DNA from: Sphingomonas gilva
GTDB lineage: Bacteria; Pseudomonadota; Alphaproteobacteria; Sphingomonadales; Sphingomonadaceae
Direction: 5' to 3'
Assembly (NCBI RefSeq): GCF_003515075.1
Contig: NZ_QWLV01000001.1
Span: forward strand, 681,182-745,181
Length of the DNA stretch: 64,000 nt
The notes beneath the pieces are model-generated. The model saw only the letters and a list, made by a program, of their open reading frames with translations, did not search any database and was not told the origin of the DNA. The position numbers were made by a program, and so were the translations under genes. Shown piece after piece: positions 26,263-35,166 of the stretch; within the stretch, counting starts at the first letter, position 1; each line of letters begins with the position of its first letter.

Positions 26263-26291
26263 TTGACCTCATATAAAGATTTCTTTATATG
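26263..26291 (+). promoter_or_regulatory. promoter and perfect palindrome upstream of the methionine operon
   Basis: The -35 ttgacc (26263-26268) and -10 tatatg (26286-26291) are 17 bases apart. A perfect palindrome with arms catataaaga (26270-26279) and tctttatatg (26282-26291), separated by tt, covers the spacer and the -10. ATG follows only 8 bases later. It is a likely autoregulatory site for the ArsR-type regulator encoded next. Confidence 0.8.
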
Positions 26292-26298
26292 ATAGGGA

Positions 26299-27252
26299 AT
26301 GAGCCCCGCACTCGACATCTTCCGCGCCGTTGGCGATGCGACGCGGCTGCGCATTCTCGCGCTGCTCAGGCGAATGGAGTTGTCGGTCGGCGAACTGGCG
26401 CAGGTGCTGGGGCAGAGTCAGCCACGCGTATCGCGCCATGTGAAGATATTGTGCGATGCCGGCATAGCCGAGCGGCGCAAGGAAGGCAGCTGGGTGTTCG
26501 TTGCGCTGGGCGCCGCCGAGCGCGTGGCGCCGCTCATCGCCGCGATCGATGCGTGGCCGGGCGAGGACCATTGGGCGGTGGCGGACGCCGCGCGTCTCGC
26601 CGCGGTGCGCGCCGATCGCGCCGCCGCGGCCGCCGCCTGGTTCGAAGCCAACGCCGGCGAGTGGGACGCGATCCGGTCGCTCCACATCGCCGAAAGCGAG
26701 GTCGAGGCGGCGATGGCCCGCATCCTCGGCGACCGGCCGGTGGCCAAGCTCGTCGATATCGGGACGGGCACCGGCCGGATGCTGGAGCTGTTCGCCGGCG
26801 GGGCGCGCTCGGCGATCGGGATCGACCGTTCGTCGGAGATGCTCCGCCTCGCGCGGGCCAAGCTGTCCGCCCAGGGTCTCGATCATGCCGAGCTGCGCCA
26901 GGCCGATTTCACCGCTCTGCCGCTGGACGCGGCCGCGGCGGACCTCGCCATCCTGCATCACGTCCTCCATTTCGCGCAGGAGCCGGAAGCGGTGATCGCG
27001 GAAGCCGCGCGCGTGCTCGCCCCCGGCGGGCGGCTGCTGATCGCCGATTTCGCCCCGCACGAGCGCGAGGAACTGCGCACCCGCGACGCGCATGCCCGCC
27101 TCGGCTTCGGCGACGCGCAGATGGCGGGCTGGTTCGACGCCGCCGGCCTTGAGACGGCGGCGGTCGAGACGCTCGAGGGCGGCGAGCTGACGGTGAAACT
27201 CTGGCTGGGCCGCCGGCCCGCCGCGCAATTGAAAGAGGTGAAGGCGGCATGA
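26299..27252 (+). CDS. ArsR-family regulator fused to a SAM-dependent methyltransferase domain
   Basis: Probable regulator of methionine synthesis, 317 residues. The N-terminal winged helix (about 1-85: FRAVGDATRLRILALLRR, LGQSQPRVSRHVKILCDAG) is ArsR/SmtB-like but lacks the metal-sensing Cys cluster. The C-terminal part (about 145-300) is a class I methyltransferase fold with the SAM-binding motif LVDIGTGTGRML and GIDRSSEML. It heads the operon with metF and both metH halves and overlaps metF by ATGA. SahR/SamR-type ArsR regulators sense S-adenosylhomocysteine or SAM, so this fits such a sensor; the domain may bind the ligand rather than catalyse methylation. Confidence 0.9.
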   Translation: MSPALDIFRAVGDATRLRILALLRRMELSVGELAQVLGQSQPRVSRHVKILCDAGIAERRKEGSWVFVALGAAERVAPLIAAIDAWPGEDHWAVADAARLAAVRADRAAAAAAWFEANAGEWDAIRSLHIAESEVEAAMARILGDRPVAKLVDIGTGTGRMLELFAGGARSAIGIDRSSEMLRLARAKLSAQGLDHAELRQADFTALPLDAAAADLAILHHVLHFAQEPEAVIAEAARVLAPGGRLLIADFAPHEREELRTRDAHARLGFGDAQMAGWFDAAGLETAAVETLEGGELTVKLWLGRRPAAQLKEVKAA

Positions 27253-28190
27253 CCCCGACGTTCGGACAACTGGAGGAGGCGCGCCGCGCGCTCGACGCGC
27301 CGCTGTTCGCCGATCTGGCGGGCGACGCGCAGGTCAGCTTCGAATTCTTCCCGCCAAAGACGGAGAAGATGGAGGAGACGCTGTGGGATTCGATTCAGGC
27401 GCTCGCCCCCTTGTGCCCGCGTTTCGTCTCGGTGACCTACGGCGCCGGCGGCTCCACCCGCGAGCGCACCCACGCCACCGTCGCGCGGATCCAGCGCGAG
27501 ACACTGTTGTCGGCCGCGGCGCATCTGACCTGCGTCGAGGCGACGAAGGACGAGATCCTCGCCGTCGCCGATGAATATTGGGCGGCGGGGGTGCGGCATA
27601 TCGTGGCGCTCCGCGGCGATCCGCCGACCGCGGGGGCGAAGTTCGTCGCCCGGCCGGACGGCTATGCCGGCGCTGCCGATCTGGTCGCGGGGCTCAGGGC
27701 GCGGCATCCGTTCGAGATTTCGGTAGCGGCCTATCCCGAATGCCATCCCGAGGCGGCGGATGCGGCCGCCGACATCGACAATCTCAAGCGCAAGCTGGAT
27801 GCCGGCGCGACGCGCGCGATCACCCAGTTCTTCTTCTCGCCCGAAACCTTCTTCCGCTTCCGCGACGCGGCGGCGAAGGCGGGCGTCGACCGCGAGATCG
27901 TGCCGGGCATCCTGCCCGTCTCCAACGTCGCGCAGACGCGGCGCATGGCCGGGATGTGCGGAACGGAAATCCCCGACTGGATGGGCCGGCTGTTCGAGGG
28001 GCTGGACGATCACCCCGGCGCGCGTGCGCTGGTCGCGGCGACGATCGCCGCCGAGATGTGCCGCAAGCTCTATGCCGGCGGGGTGCGCCATTTCCACTTC
28101 TACACCTTGAACCGCGCGGAGCTGAGCTTCGCGATCTGCCACCTGCTCGGCCTCAGGGCCAAGGCGGTGGCAGGGGAGAAGGCGGCTTAG
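27249..28190 (+). CDS. metF: methylenetetrahydrofolate reductase
   Basis: FAD enzyme that reduces 5,10-methylene-THF to 5-methyl-THF, the methyl donor for the two MetH proteins encoded next. The 313-residue protein shows the family pattern VSFEFFPPKTEKMEETLW (about 24-41, catalytic Glu), the YGAGGSTRERTH loop, LRGDPP, and the terminal FHFYTLNRAELS. It overlaps the regulator by 4 bases (ATGA), so the two are translated together. Length and motifs are normal for bacterial MetF. Confidence 0.96.
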   Translation: MTPTFGQLEEARRALDAPLFADLAGDAQVSFEFFPPKTEKMEETLWDSIQALAPLCPRFVSVTYGAGGSTRERTHATVARIQRETLLSAAAHLTCVEATKDEILAVADEYWAAGVRHIVALRGDPPTAGAKFVARPDGYAGAADLVAGLRARHPFEISVAAYPECHPEAADAAADIDNLKRKLDAGATRAITQFFFSPETFFRFRDAAAKAGVDREIVPGILPVSNVAQTRRMAGMCGTEIPDWMGRLFEGLDDHPGARALVAATIAAEMCRKLYAGGVRHFHFYTLNRAELSFAICHLLGLRAKAVAGEKAA

Positions 28191-28211
28191 GTTTCACATC
28201 GCTCTCCGCCC

Positions 28212-28300
28212 GTCACCCGGGACTTGTTCCGGGGTCCATCGCGCCACGAGCGATGGTCGTGCGGGTGGAGAGATGGACCCCGGAACAAGTCCGGGGTGAC
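28212..28300. repeat. palindromic element R2b
   Basis: The arms gtcacccgggacttgttccg (left) and cggaacaagtccggggtgac (right) enclose about 36 variable bases. It lies inside the methionine operon between metF and metH1. The metH1 ribosome site (ggag) begins directly after it. Confidence 0.9.
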
Positions 28301-28310
28301 GGAGAATGAG

Positions 28311-29357
28311 ATGAGTGCTCGAAAAAAACTGCTCGCCGAGGCCGCCAAGCGCATCCTGATCACCGACGGCGCGTTCGGCACCGAGATCCAGAACTGGAAG
28401 CTGGCCGAAGCGGCCTATGCCGGCAGCCTTGGCCTGAGCCACGATCAGAAGGGCAATAACGACATTCTCGCGGTGACGATGCCCGAGGTGCCCGAGACGA
28501 TCACCCGCGCCTATCTGGACGCCGGATCGGATATCGTTTCGACCAACACCTTCAGCGCCAACAGCATCAGCCAGGCCGATTACGGCGCGGAAAGCCTGGT
28601 GCGCGAGATCAACCTGGAATCGGCGAAGATCGCGCGCCGCCTGGCCGACGAATATGCCGCGAGGGACGGCCGCCCCCGGTTCGTCGCCGGCGCGATCGGC
28701 CCGACCAACAAGACGCTGTCGCTGTCGCCCGACGTCAACGATCCCGGCTTTCGCGAGATCGACTTCGACTATCTGACCGGTGTCTATCGCGAGCAGATCG
28801 ATGCGCTGCTGGAGGGCGGGGCGGATTTCATCCTGATCGAGACGGTGTTCGATACATTGAACGCCAAGGCCGGGATCATGGCGGCGATCGAGGCGGGCGC
28901 GGCGCTGGGCCGCGACGTGCCGATCATGCTCTCCATGACGCTGACCGACCTGTCCGGCCGCAACCTGTCCGGCCACACGGTCGAGGCGTTCTGGCACGCG
29001 GTGCGCCATGCGCGGCCGGTGACGATCGGGCTCAACTGCTCGTTCGGGGCCGAGCAGCTGCGACCGCACGTCAAGACGCTGGCCGACATCGCCGACACGC
29101 TGATCATGGTCTATCCCAATGCAGGCTTGCCCAACGAGCTTGGCGCTTATGACGAGGCGCCGGAGACCACCGCCGGCCTGGTCGGCGAGTGGGCCGGCGC
29201 GGGACAGGTCAACATCCTCGGCGGCTGCTGCGGATCGACACCCGCGCACATCAAGGCGATCGCCGACGGAGTGCGGGGGCTGAAGCCGCGTGCGCTGCCT
29301 CAGCCGCCGGTGCTGACCCGCCTCGCCGGACTGGAGCCGATGACGATGGCGGCTTAG
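28311..29357 (+). CDS. metH: methionine synthase, homocysteine-binding half (split MetH, part 1)
   Basis: Zinc-dependent homocysteine S-methyltransferase domain of cobalamin-dependent methionine synthase as a separate 348-residue protein. Matches to the MetH N-terminus are LITDGAFGTEIQNWKL, NTFSANSISQADYG and AGAIGPTNKTLSLSPDVNDPG. The zinc ligands appear as Cys in GLNCSFGAEQLRPH and the Cys pair in GGCCGSTPAHI. It ends soon after this domain with its own stop, and a second gene supplies the rest. This split is natural in many alphaproteobacteria, not a frameshift. ATG 28311 follows a ggag site. Confidence 0.95.
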   Translation: MSARKKLLAEAAKRILITDGAFGTEIQNWKLAEAAYAGSLGLSHDQKGNNDILAVTMPEVPETITRAYLDAGSDIVSTNTFSANSISQADYGAESLVREINLESAKIARRLADEYAARDGRPRFVAGAIGPTNKTLSLSPDVNDPGFREIDFDYLTGVYREQIDALLEGGADFILIETVFDTLNAKAGIMAAIEAGAALGRDVPIMLSMTLTDLSGRNLSGHTVEAFWHAVRHARPVTIGLNCSFGAEQLRPHVKTLADIADTLIMVYPNAGLPNELGAYDEAPETTAGLVGEWAGAGQVNILGGCCGSTPAHIKAIADGVRGLKPRALPQPPVLTRLAGLEPMTMAA

Positions 29358-29360
29358 TCC

Positions 29361-29473
29361 TTAAAGCCCTCTCCCCTTCAGGGGAGAGGGTTGGGAGAGG
29401 GGCAGTCTGCCCCAAGCGCCGTCTCCCGTTACTTCCCCTCTCCCCGACCCTCTCCCCTGAAGGGGAGAGGGGG
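29361..29473. repeat. palindromic element R4a
   Basis: The arms are ccctctccccttcaggggag (left) and ctctcccctgaaggggagag (right), each itself self-complementary, with inner arms ttgggagagggg and cccctctccccgac. It fills the gap between metH1 and metH2. The only other copy in the window is inside metH2 (31469-31652). Confidence 0.9.
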
Positions 29474-29483
29474 AAAGAAGACG

Positions 29484-32240
29484 ATGACCCAATCCTCCGC
29501 CCAATTCGTCAATATCGGCGAGCGCACCAACGTCACCGGGTCCGCCGCGTTCAAGAAGCTGATCATGGCGGGGGACTATCCCCGTGCGGTCGAGGTCGCG
29601 CGCCAGCAGGTCGAAAACGGCGCGCAGGTGATCGACGTCAACATGGACGAGGGCCTGCTCGACGCCGAGGTGGCGATGACCACCTTCCTCAAGCTGATCG
29701 CCGCCGAGCCCGACATCGCCCGCGTGCCCTTCATGATCGACAGCTCCAAATGGAGCGTGATCGAGGCCGGCCTCAAATGCGTCTCGGGCAAGCCGATCGT
29801 CAACTCGATCAGCATGAAGGAAGGCGAGGCGCAGTTTCTTGAGCAAGCGCGCAAGTGCATGGCCTACGGCGCCGCCGTGGTGGTGATGGCGTTCGACGAG
29901 GTCGGCCAGGCGGACACCAGGGACCGCAAGGTCGAGATCTGCGAGCGCGCCTATCGGCTCCTCACCGGCATCGGCTTCCCGCCCGAGGACATCATCTTCG
30001 ATCCCAACATCTTCGCGGTGGCGACGGGGATCGAGGAGCACAACAACTACGCGGTCGATTTCATCGAGGCGTGCAGGGAGATCAAGGCGCGCTGCCCGCA
30101 TTGCCACATCTCCGGCGGGCTATCGAACCTGTCGTTCAGCTTTCGCGGCAACGAGCCGGTGCGCCGGGCGATGCACTCGATCTTCCTCTACCACGCCATC
30201 CCCGCGGGGATGGACATGGGGATCGTCAATGCCGGGCAGCTCGACGTGTACGACACGATCAATCCCGAGCTGCGCGAGGCGTGCGAGGACGTCATCCTCA
30301 ACCGCGATCCCGACGCGACCGAGCGGCTGATCGCGCTCGCCGAACGCTACAAGGGCAGCGACGCGGTGGCCGAGAAGCAGGCGGCCGAATGGCGCGGCTG
30401 GGACGTGACCAAGCGGCTGGAGCACGCGCTGGTCAAGGGCATCGACAGCCATGTCGTCGAGGACACCGAGGAGGCGCGCCTCCAATATGCCCGTCCGATC
30501 GAGGTGATCGAAGGACCGCTGATGGACGGGATGAACGTCGTCGGCGACCTGTTCGGATCGGGCAAGATGTTCCTGCCGCAGGTGGTGAAGTCGGCACGCG
30601 TGATGAAGAAGGCGGTCGCGCACCTCCTGCCGTTCATCGAGGCGGAAAAGCAGCCGGGCCAGCGCGGCAAGGGCAAGATCGTGATGGCGACGGTCAAGGG
30701 TGACGTCCACGATATCGGCAAGAACATCGTCGGCGTCGTCCTGCAGTGCAACGGCTTCGAGGTGGTCGATCTGGGGGTGATGGTGCCCTGGTCGAAGATT
30801 CTCGAGGCGGCGAACGAGAACGACGCCGACATGATCGGGCTCTCCGGCCTGATCACCCCCTCGCTCGACGAGATGGTGACGGTAGGCGAGGAGATGCAGC
30901 GCGCAGGGATGACCATGCCGCTGCTGATCGGCGGCGCCACCACATCGAAGGTCCACACCGCGCTGCGCATCTCGCCCGCCTATCAAGGACCGGTGGTGCA
31001 TGTGCTCGACGCCAGCCGCGCGGTGGGCGTCGCCTCGACCCTGGTGAGCGATACGCAGCGCGACGCCTTCGTGCTCAAGACCGCAGAGGATTACGAAGCC
31101 GTCCGCGTCGCGCGCGCAAACAAGGGACAAAGCGAGCTGCTGCCGCTCCAGACCGCGCGCGAACGTGGGTTCGAGGCGGATTTCGGGCTCAAACCGCCCG
31201 CTCCCAAGCAGCCCGGCGTGCACCTGTTCGAGGATTGGAACCTGACCGATCTGCGCGAGACGATCGACTGGACGCCCTTCTTCCGCGCCTGGGAGCTGGC
31301 CGGCACCTATCCGGGGATTCTCGACGACGCGGTGGTCGGCGAAAGCGCGCGCGGCCTGTTCGCCGATGCGCAGGCGATGCTCGACACAATCATCGCCGAG
31401 AAATGGCTGACCGCAAGGGGCGTTGCGGGACTGTGGGAATGCCGGAGGGAGGGCGATGACGTCTTTCTAAAGCCCTCTCCCCTTCAGAGGAGTTCCGGGT
31501 CGATTGTGCCCCCGGCACAATCTCAACATCGCGGGGCGATGTTGACCCGGAACTGGTTGGGAGAGGGGAACGACATTGGCGGCGAAGAGCCGGCTAGGGC
31601 GATGGACACACTGCCCCTCCCTCCGACCCCCTCCCCTGAAGGGGAGGGGGAGGTGCGCCTCCCCATGCTCCGCCAGCAGATCGCCAAGCGCGAGGGGCGG
31701 GCCAACATGTGCCTCGCCGATTTCATCGATCCCGCGGGCGACTGGATCGGCGGCTTCGCGGTCGGCATCCACGGCATCGAGCCGCACCTCGCGCGCTTCA
31801 GGGCCGAGCATGACGATTATCGCGACATCCTCTTGAAGGCGCTGGCCGACCGCTTGGCCGAGGCGTTCGCCGAGCGGCTCCACCAGCACGTCCGCACCAC
31901 ATTGTGGGGCTATGCGCCGGACGAGCAGCTGACCAACGAGGCGTTGATCCGCGAGCAATATCGCGGCATCCGCCCAGCGCCCGGTTATCCCGCCTGTCCA
32001 GAGCATAGCCTGAAGCCGGTCCTGTTCGACCTGCTCGGCGCCGAACGCACCGGCCTGTCATTGACCGAGAGTTTCGCGATGCTGCCGACCGCGGCGGTAT
32101 CGGGCTTCTATTTCGGTCACCCCCAGGCCGAATATTTCGGCGTGGCGCGAATCGGGCGCGATCAGCTGGAGGACTATGCCGCGCGCCGCGGTGTCGATTT
32201 GGCACAGGCGGAACGCTGGCTGCGGCCAAATCTGGACTGA
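29484..32240 (+). CDS. metH: methionine synthase, folate/cobalamin/activation half (split MetH, part 2)
   Basis: Second half of cobalamin-dependent methionine synthase, 918 residues. Order: pterin-binding domain ([18 protein letters not shown] at residue 10), cobalamin cap and binding domain with the B12 motif DVHDIG ([14 protein letters not shown], about 408-421) and later GGATTS, then the SAM-binding reactivation domain ([11 protein letters not shown], and [16 protein letters not shown] near the end). Between REGDDVFL and RLPMLRQQ, about residues 663-723, the protein carries roughly 60 residues encoded by palindromic element R4b; most MetH proteins have only about a dozen residues there. 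The frame is intact through it. ATG 29484 directly follows element R4a. Confidence 0.95.
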   Translation: MTQSSAQFVNIGERTNVTGSAAFKKLIMAGDYPRAVEVARQQVENGAQVIDVNMDEGLLDAEVAMTTFLKLIAAEPDIARVPFMIDSSKWSVIEAGLKCVSGKPIVNSISMKEGEAQFLEQARKCMAYGAAVVVMAFDEVGQADTRDRKVEICERAYRLLTGIGFPPEDIIFDPNIFAVATGIEEHNNYAVDFIEACREIKARCPHCHISGGLSNLSFSFRGNEPVRRAMHSIFLYHAIPAGMDMGIVNAGQLDVYDTINPELREACEDVILNRDPDATERLIALAERYKGSDAVAEKQAAEWRGWDVTKRLEHALVKGIDSHVVEDTEEARLQYARPIEVIEGPLMDGMNVVGDLFGSGKMFLPQVVKSARVMKKAVAHLLPFIEAEKQPGQRGKGKIVMATVKGDVHDIGKNIVGVVLQCNGFEVVDLGVMVPWSKILEAANENDADMIGLSGLITPSLDEMVTVGEEMQRAGMTMPLLIGGATTSKVHTALRISPAYQGPVVHVLDASRAVGVASTLVSDTQRDAFVLKTAEDYEAVRVARANKGQSELLPLQTARERGFEADFGLKPPAPKQPGVHLFEDWNLTDLRETIDWTPFFRAWELAGTYPGILDDAVVGESARGLFADAQAMLDTIIAEKWLTARGVAGLWECRREGDDVFLKPSPLQRSSGSIVPPAQSQHRGAMLTRNWLGEGNDIGGEEPARAMDTLPLPPTPSPEGEGEVRLPMLRQQIAKREGRANMCLADFIDPAGDWIGGFAVGIHGIEPHLARFRAEHDDYRDILLKALADRLAEAFAERLHQHVRTTLWGYAPDEQLTNEALIREQYRGIRPAPGYPACPEHSLKPVLFDLLGAERTGLSLTESFAMLPTAAVSGFYFGHPQAEYFGVARIGRDQLEDYAARRGVDLAQAERWLRPNLD
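31469..31652. repeat. palindromic element R4b inside the metH2 coding frame
   Basis: The left arm aagccctctccccttcag and the right arm ctcccctgaaggggaggggg match the intergenic copy R4a. The element lies within the coding frame and is translated without a stop. Its left arm is broken by the cloverleaf-like element 31491-31554. Confidence 0.88.
31491..31554. repeat. 64-bp cloverleaf-like element nested in R4b
   Basis: The outer arms agttccggg / cccggaact pair perfectly. Between them are two perfect 9-bp hairpins: gattgtgcc-ccc-ggcacaatc (31502-31522) and tcaacatcg-cgggg-cgatgttga (31523-31545). Together they make a symmetric three-way junction. Only one copy is seen in this window. Confidence 0.88.
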
Positions 32241-32293
32241 GTTAACCCTCTATTCGCCTTATCGCGGGGGCGTATGCGCGGCATCCTGGCGGC

Positions 32294-33223
32294 ATGCGCA
32301 CACTCCTCCTTCTCGCCGCCGCGCTCGCCGCCGGCCCCGGTCTCGCCCAGCCGGCGTCCGCACCGTTCACCGTGGTCGAGACAGGGCAGGGCTTCCGCAC
32401 GCTCGACGAAGCGGTGGAGGCGGTCCATAACGACACCGCGACGATCCGCATTGCGCCGGGCACCTATCGCGACTGCACCGTCCAGCAAGCGGGCAACATC
32501 GTCTATCAGGCCGCGGTGCCGGGCAAGGTGATCTTCGATGGCGGCACCTGCGAAGGCAAGGCCGCCTTCGTGCTTCGTGGCACCAGCGCGGTGGTCGACG
32601 GCATCGTCTTCCGCAACATGCGCGTGCCCGACGGCAACGGCGCGGGCATCCGGCTGGAGATCGGCACGCTCGCGGTCAAGAACGCGATGTTCCTCGACAG
32701 CCAGGAGGGCATCCTGGCCGGCGACCAGCCGCAATCGATCAGCATCGATCGATCGACGTTCTCCGGCCTCGGCCGCTGCGACCAGGGGCTGAGCTGCGCG
32801 CATTCGGTCTATATCGGCAATATCGACAGCGTGAAGATCACCCGCAGCCGTTTCGAGCGCGGCACCGGCGGCCATTACGTCAAGCTGCGCGCCAAGCGGA
32901 TCGAGGTCACCGATTCGAGCTTCGACGACAGCGCGGGCGAGGGCACCAACTACATGATCGACCTGCCGGCGGGATCGACCGGGCTGATCGCGCGCAACAC
33001 CTTCGTGCAAGGGTCGGACAAGGAGAACTGGACCGGCTTCATCGTCGTCGCGGCGGAGGATCGGCAGAACAGCTCCGCCGGGCTGACGGTGCGCGACAAT
33101 ATCGCCAGCCTGGCTCCGGGAGCGAAAAGGTCGCCGAGCTGGGTGGCCGATTATTCGGGCGACCGGCTGGAGATCGCCGGCAACCAGCTGAGCGAGGGGA
33201 TCAAGCCGTTCGAGGCGCGCTGA
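32294..33223 (+). CDS. secreted right-handed beta-helix protein
   Basis: A 309-residue exported protein. The signal peptide is MRTLLLLAAALAAGPGLAQ. The body looks like a parallel beta-helix (pectate-lyase-like fold): it opens with GFRTLDEAVEAVHNDTATIRIAPGTYRDC, the usual first turn, then has repeated short turns such as GIVFRNMRVPDGNGAGI, VKNAMFLDSQEGIL, KITRSRFERG and VTDSSFDDSAGE. Three Cys residues are spaced in the loops. The function is probably binding or cleavage of a polysaccharide, but no catalytic set is recognised. Confidence 0.83.
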   Translation: MRTLLLLAAALAAGPGLAQPASAPFTVVETGQGFRTLDEAVEAVHNDTATIRIAPGTYRDCTVQQAGNIVYQAAVPGKVIFDGGTCEGKAAFVLRGTSAVVDGIVFRNMRVPDGNGAGIRLEIGTLAVKNAMFLDSQEGILAGDQPQSISIDRSTFSGLGRCDQGLSCAHSVYIGNIDSVKITRSRFERGTGGHYVKLRAKRIEVTDSSFDDSAGEGTNYMIDLPAGSTGLIARNTFVQGSDKENWTGFIVVAAEDRQNSSAGLTVRDNIASLAPGAKRSPSWVADYSGDRLEIAGNQLSEGIKPFEAR

Positions 33224-33230
33224 GCTAAAT

Positions 33231-33342
33231 CCTCCCCGGCACGGGGAGGGGGACCGCCGCTCGAAGAGCGGTGGTGGAGGGGGCCATCCACAAACGCTTC
33301 GCTCGCGGCGCTCCCCCTCCACCAGCCTGCGGCTGGTCCCCT
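33231..33342. repeat. palindromic element R5a
   Basis: The left arm starts cctccccggcacggggaggg, with ggtggtggagggggc after it. The right arm has gctccccctccaccagcc and ends cut short at ggtcccctca, where it meets the stop codon of the phosphatase gene (minus strand). Related copies, at 41392-41525 and 49843-49977, are complete. Confidence 0.83.
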
Positions 33343-34970
33343 CAGCGGCACGTCGTCCCCGGCCCGGCATCCAGATCGCGGCACACCCCGTCGATCTCGT
33401 TCGCCGGTACGGGGAGGCCGATCAGCGCCGCGAGCGTCGGCATGATGTCGGTCGTGGTGATCGCCAGCGGCTGCTCGAACGGGGTCATGCCCTTCAGCCA
33501 GAACAGGATCGGCACGCGGCGGTCATAGTCCCAGAAGCTGCCGTGCGTCGCGACGCCGCCGCCGGGTCGCGGATTGGCGATCGGGGTCACGCGCGGCTTC
33601 AACGCCACGACATAGTCCCCCGATCGCTCGGGATCGAACGAGGCGCGGGCACGCTCGAGCAGCGTCCAGCTGTCGGCAGGCCCACGCGGCATCGGCGTCG
33701 CCATGATCTCGGCGCGCGTCAGCACCGCCTGCACCTGGGGGTGCGCGGAGAGCTGCTTCTTCGCCTCGGCGACCACGCGCGCCTTGTCGGCGGCGGACAG
33801 GCTGCGGCTGACCCACATGTCGCCGAAGGAGCCGTCGCCGAACACCAGCTCGCCGGTCAGGCCCAGCGCCGCGCCGATCCGCTGCGAAACCGCCTTGGGC
33901 GCGAGGTCGGCGGTGACGCGCTGCGCGTCTGGCGCGGCCTGTTCGCGCGCGCGTTCGGGCAGGTCGTGCCCGCCATGATCGGCGGTCAGCATTACGGCAT
34001 AGTCGATTCCCGCGCCGTCCAGCCGGGCGAAGAAATCGCCCAGGCTGCGGTCGAGCGCGGCCATCTGCAGGCACATCTCGCTGCCCTCGGTGCCGTAGCC
34101 GTGGCCGACATAGTCGGTCGCCGACAGGCTGATCGACAGCATGTCGGGCGCGGAACCCTGGCCCAGCCGCATCTCGGCGATCAGCCCGGCGGCGAGCGCG
34201 AGCGTCGCGCCGTCCATCTCGGGCGAGGCGCGGAAGCGCCCCCGGTCGCCCGCCTCGCGCGCGAAGCGGCCGTCGCCGACCGTCCCTCCGCCGACCGCGA
34301 CCGGCCGGGCGAGGGCCGCGCAGCGCGGGGAAAGCTCCAGCGGCGCGCGCGCGGTCGCGATCGCGCGCGTCACCGCCGCGTTGACCGCGGCCGCCGCCGC
34401 CGAGCTCTTGCCCGGATAGGTGACGAAGCCTTGGCCGCCCCACCACCAGATCTGGTCCGGGTCGCGCCCCGCCATCATCACCGCGCCGCGATCCTTGCCC
34501 GATACCGCGACGTTGCGGCTGGCGGGATTGGCCGCCTTCATCCGCATGCCGAGCGTCGGCACCTTCAGGTGGACGGGAGAGACGGTGTATTTGTCGGAGC
34601 TCGATCCGGCGACGCTTTCGTCCTCGGAACAATAGATCACCTTGTCCTCGCGCGCCGCGCCCTGGTCGATCCAGTTGTTGGCGATGATGCCGGTGCGCGC
34701 CGGGTTGCTGCCGGTCAGGATGGTCGAATGGCCGGGGCAGGTCTCGGTCGCCGCATGCGCCTGATAGCCTGCGGGAAACACCGCGCCCTCGGTCGCCAGC
34801 CGGGCCAGGCCGCCGGTGAAGGACGAACGATATTGCGCGAACAGGTCGCCGGAGAACTGATCGACCGAGATCGCGACGATCAGCCTGGGCTGGGCCGGCG
34901 CGGCCTCCTGCGCGAAGGCGGGCGCGGCGGCCAGCAGGGCGATGGCGGCGATCGATCGGGCTGGTTTCAC
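33342..34970 (-). CDS. alkaline phosphatase family protein (type I phosphodiesterase fold), secreted
   Basis: Exported phosphomonoesterase of the alkaline-phosphatase superfamily, 542 residues, likely freeing phosphate from organic esters. GTG 34970 is the preferred start: a gggag site lies 6 bases before it and a signal peptide (PARSIAAIALLAAAPAFAQ) follows; an upstream extension to 35063 lacks such support. ISVDQFSGDLF holds the first metal Asp, ETCPGHSTILTG the catalytic Thr, and TADHGGHD the second metal site. The pattern matches the Thr-nucleophile PafA/SPAP group known from Sphingomonas and Elizabethkingia rather than the Ser-type PhoA. Confidence 0.9.
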   Translation of the reverse strand: MKPARSIAAIALLAAAPAFAQEAAPAQPRLIVAISVDQFSGDLFAQYRSSFTGGLARLATEGAVFPAGYQAHAATETCPGHSTILTGSNPARTGIIANNWIDQGAAREDKVIYCSEDESVAGSSSDKYTVSPVHLKVPTLGMRMKAANPASRNVAVSGKDRGAVMMAGRDPDQIWWWGGQGFVTYPGKSSAAAAAVNAAVTRAIATARAPLELSPRCAALARPVAVGGGTVGDGRFAREAGDRGRFRASPEMDGATLALAAGLIAEMRLGQGSAPDMLSISLSATDYVGHGYGTEGSEMCLQMAALDRSLGDFFARLDGAGIDYAVMLTADHGGHDLPERAREQAAPDAQRVTADLAPKAVSQRIGAALGLTGELVFGDGSFGDMWVSRSLSAADKARVVAEAKKQLSAHPQVQAVLTRAEIMATPMPRGPADSWTLLERARASFDPERSGDYVVALKPRVTPIANPRPGGGVATHGSFWDYDRRVPILFWLKGMTPFEQPLAITTTDIMPTLAALIGLPVPANEIDGVCRDLDAGPGTTCR

Positions 34971-35166
34971 GAGTGGCTCCCGGTGAGGGTGGAGGACGAC
35001 CGGCCTTATGTTCAGCATCGCGGCCGGCTTCAAGGAGAAGCCGTTGGCGGCCTTGCGTTTCATTCTGATGGCAGGCGGTCCGATATCTCGCCGTCCGTTT
35101 TAATTGACAGGCGAACACGGGCGCGGGAAAGATATTCGCGTGCGTTTTGGGGGAGTTGGGGGGCTC

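Noticed and set aside
26220..26298. A SAM or cobalamin riboswitch before the methionine genes.
   Set aside because: The promoter lies almost on the start codon, leaving no room for a leader; a protein operator explains the control.
28311..32240. MetH broken by a frameshift or stop.
   Set aside because: The split falls at a domain boundary, both parts have good starts and all catalytic motifs, and split MetH is known in alphaproteobacteria.
33342..35063. The longer start at 35063 for the phosphatase.
   Set aside because: It would bury the signal peptide inside about 31 extra residues; GTG 34970 has a gggag site at good distance.
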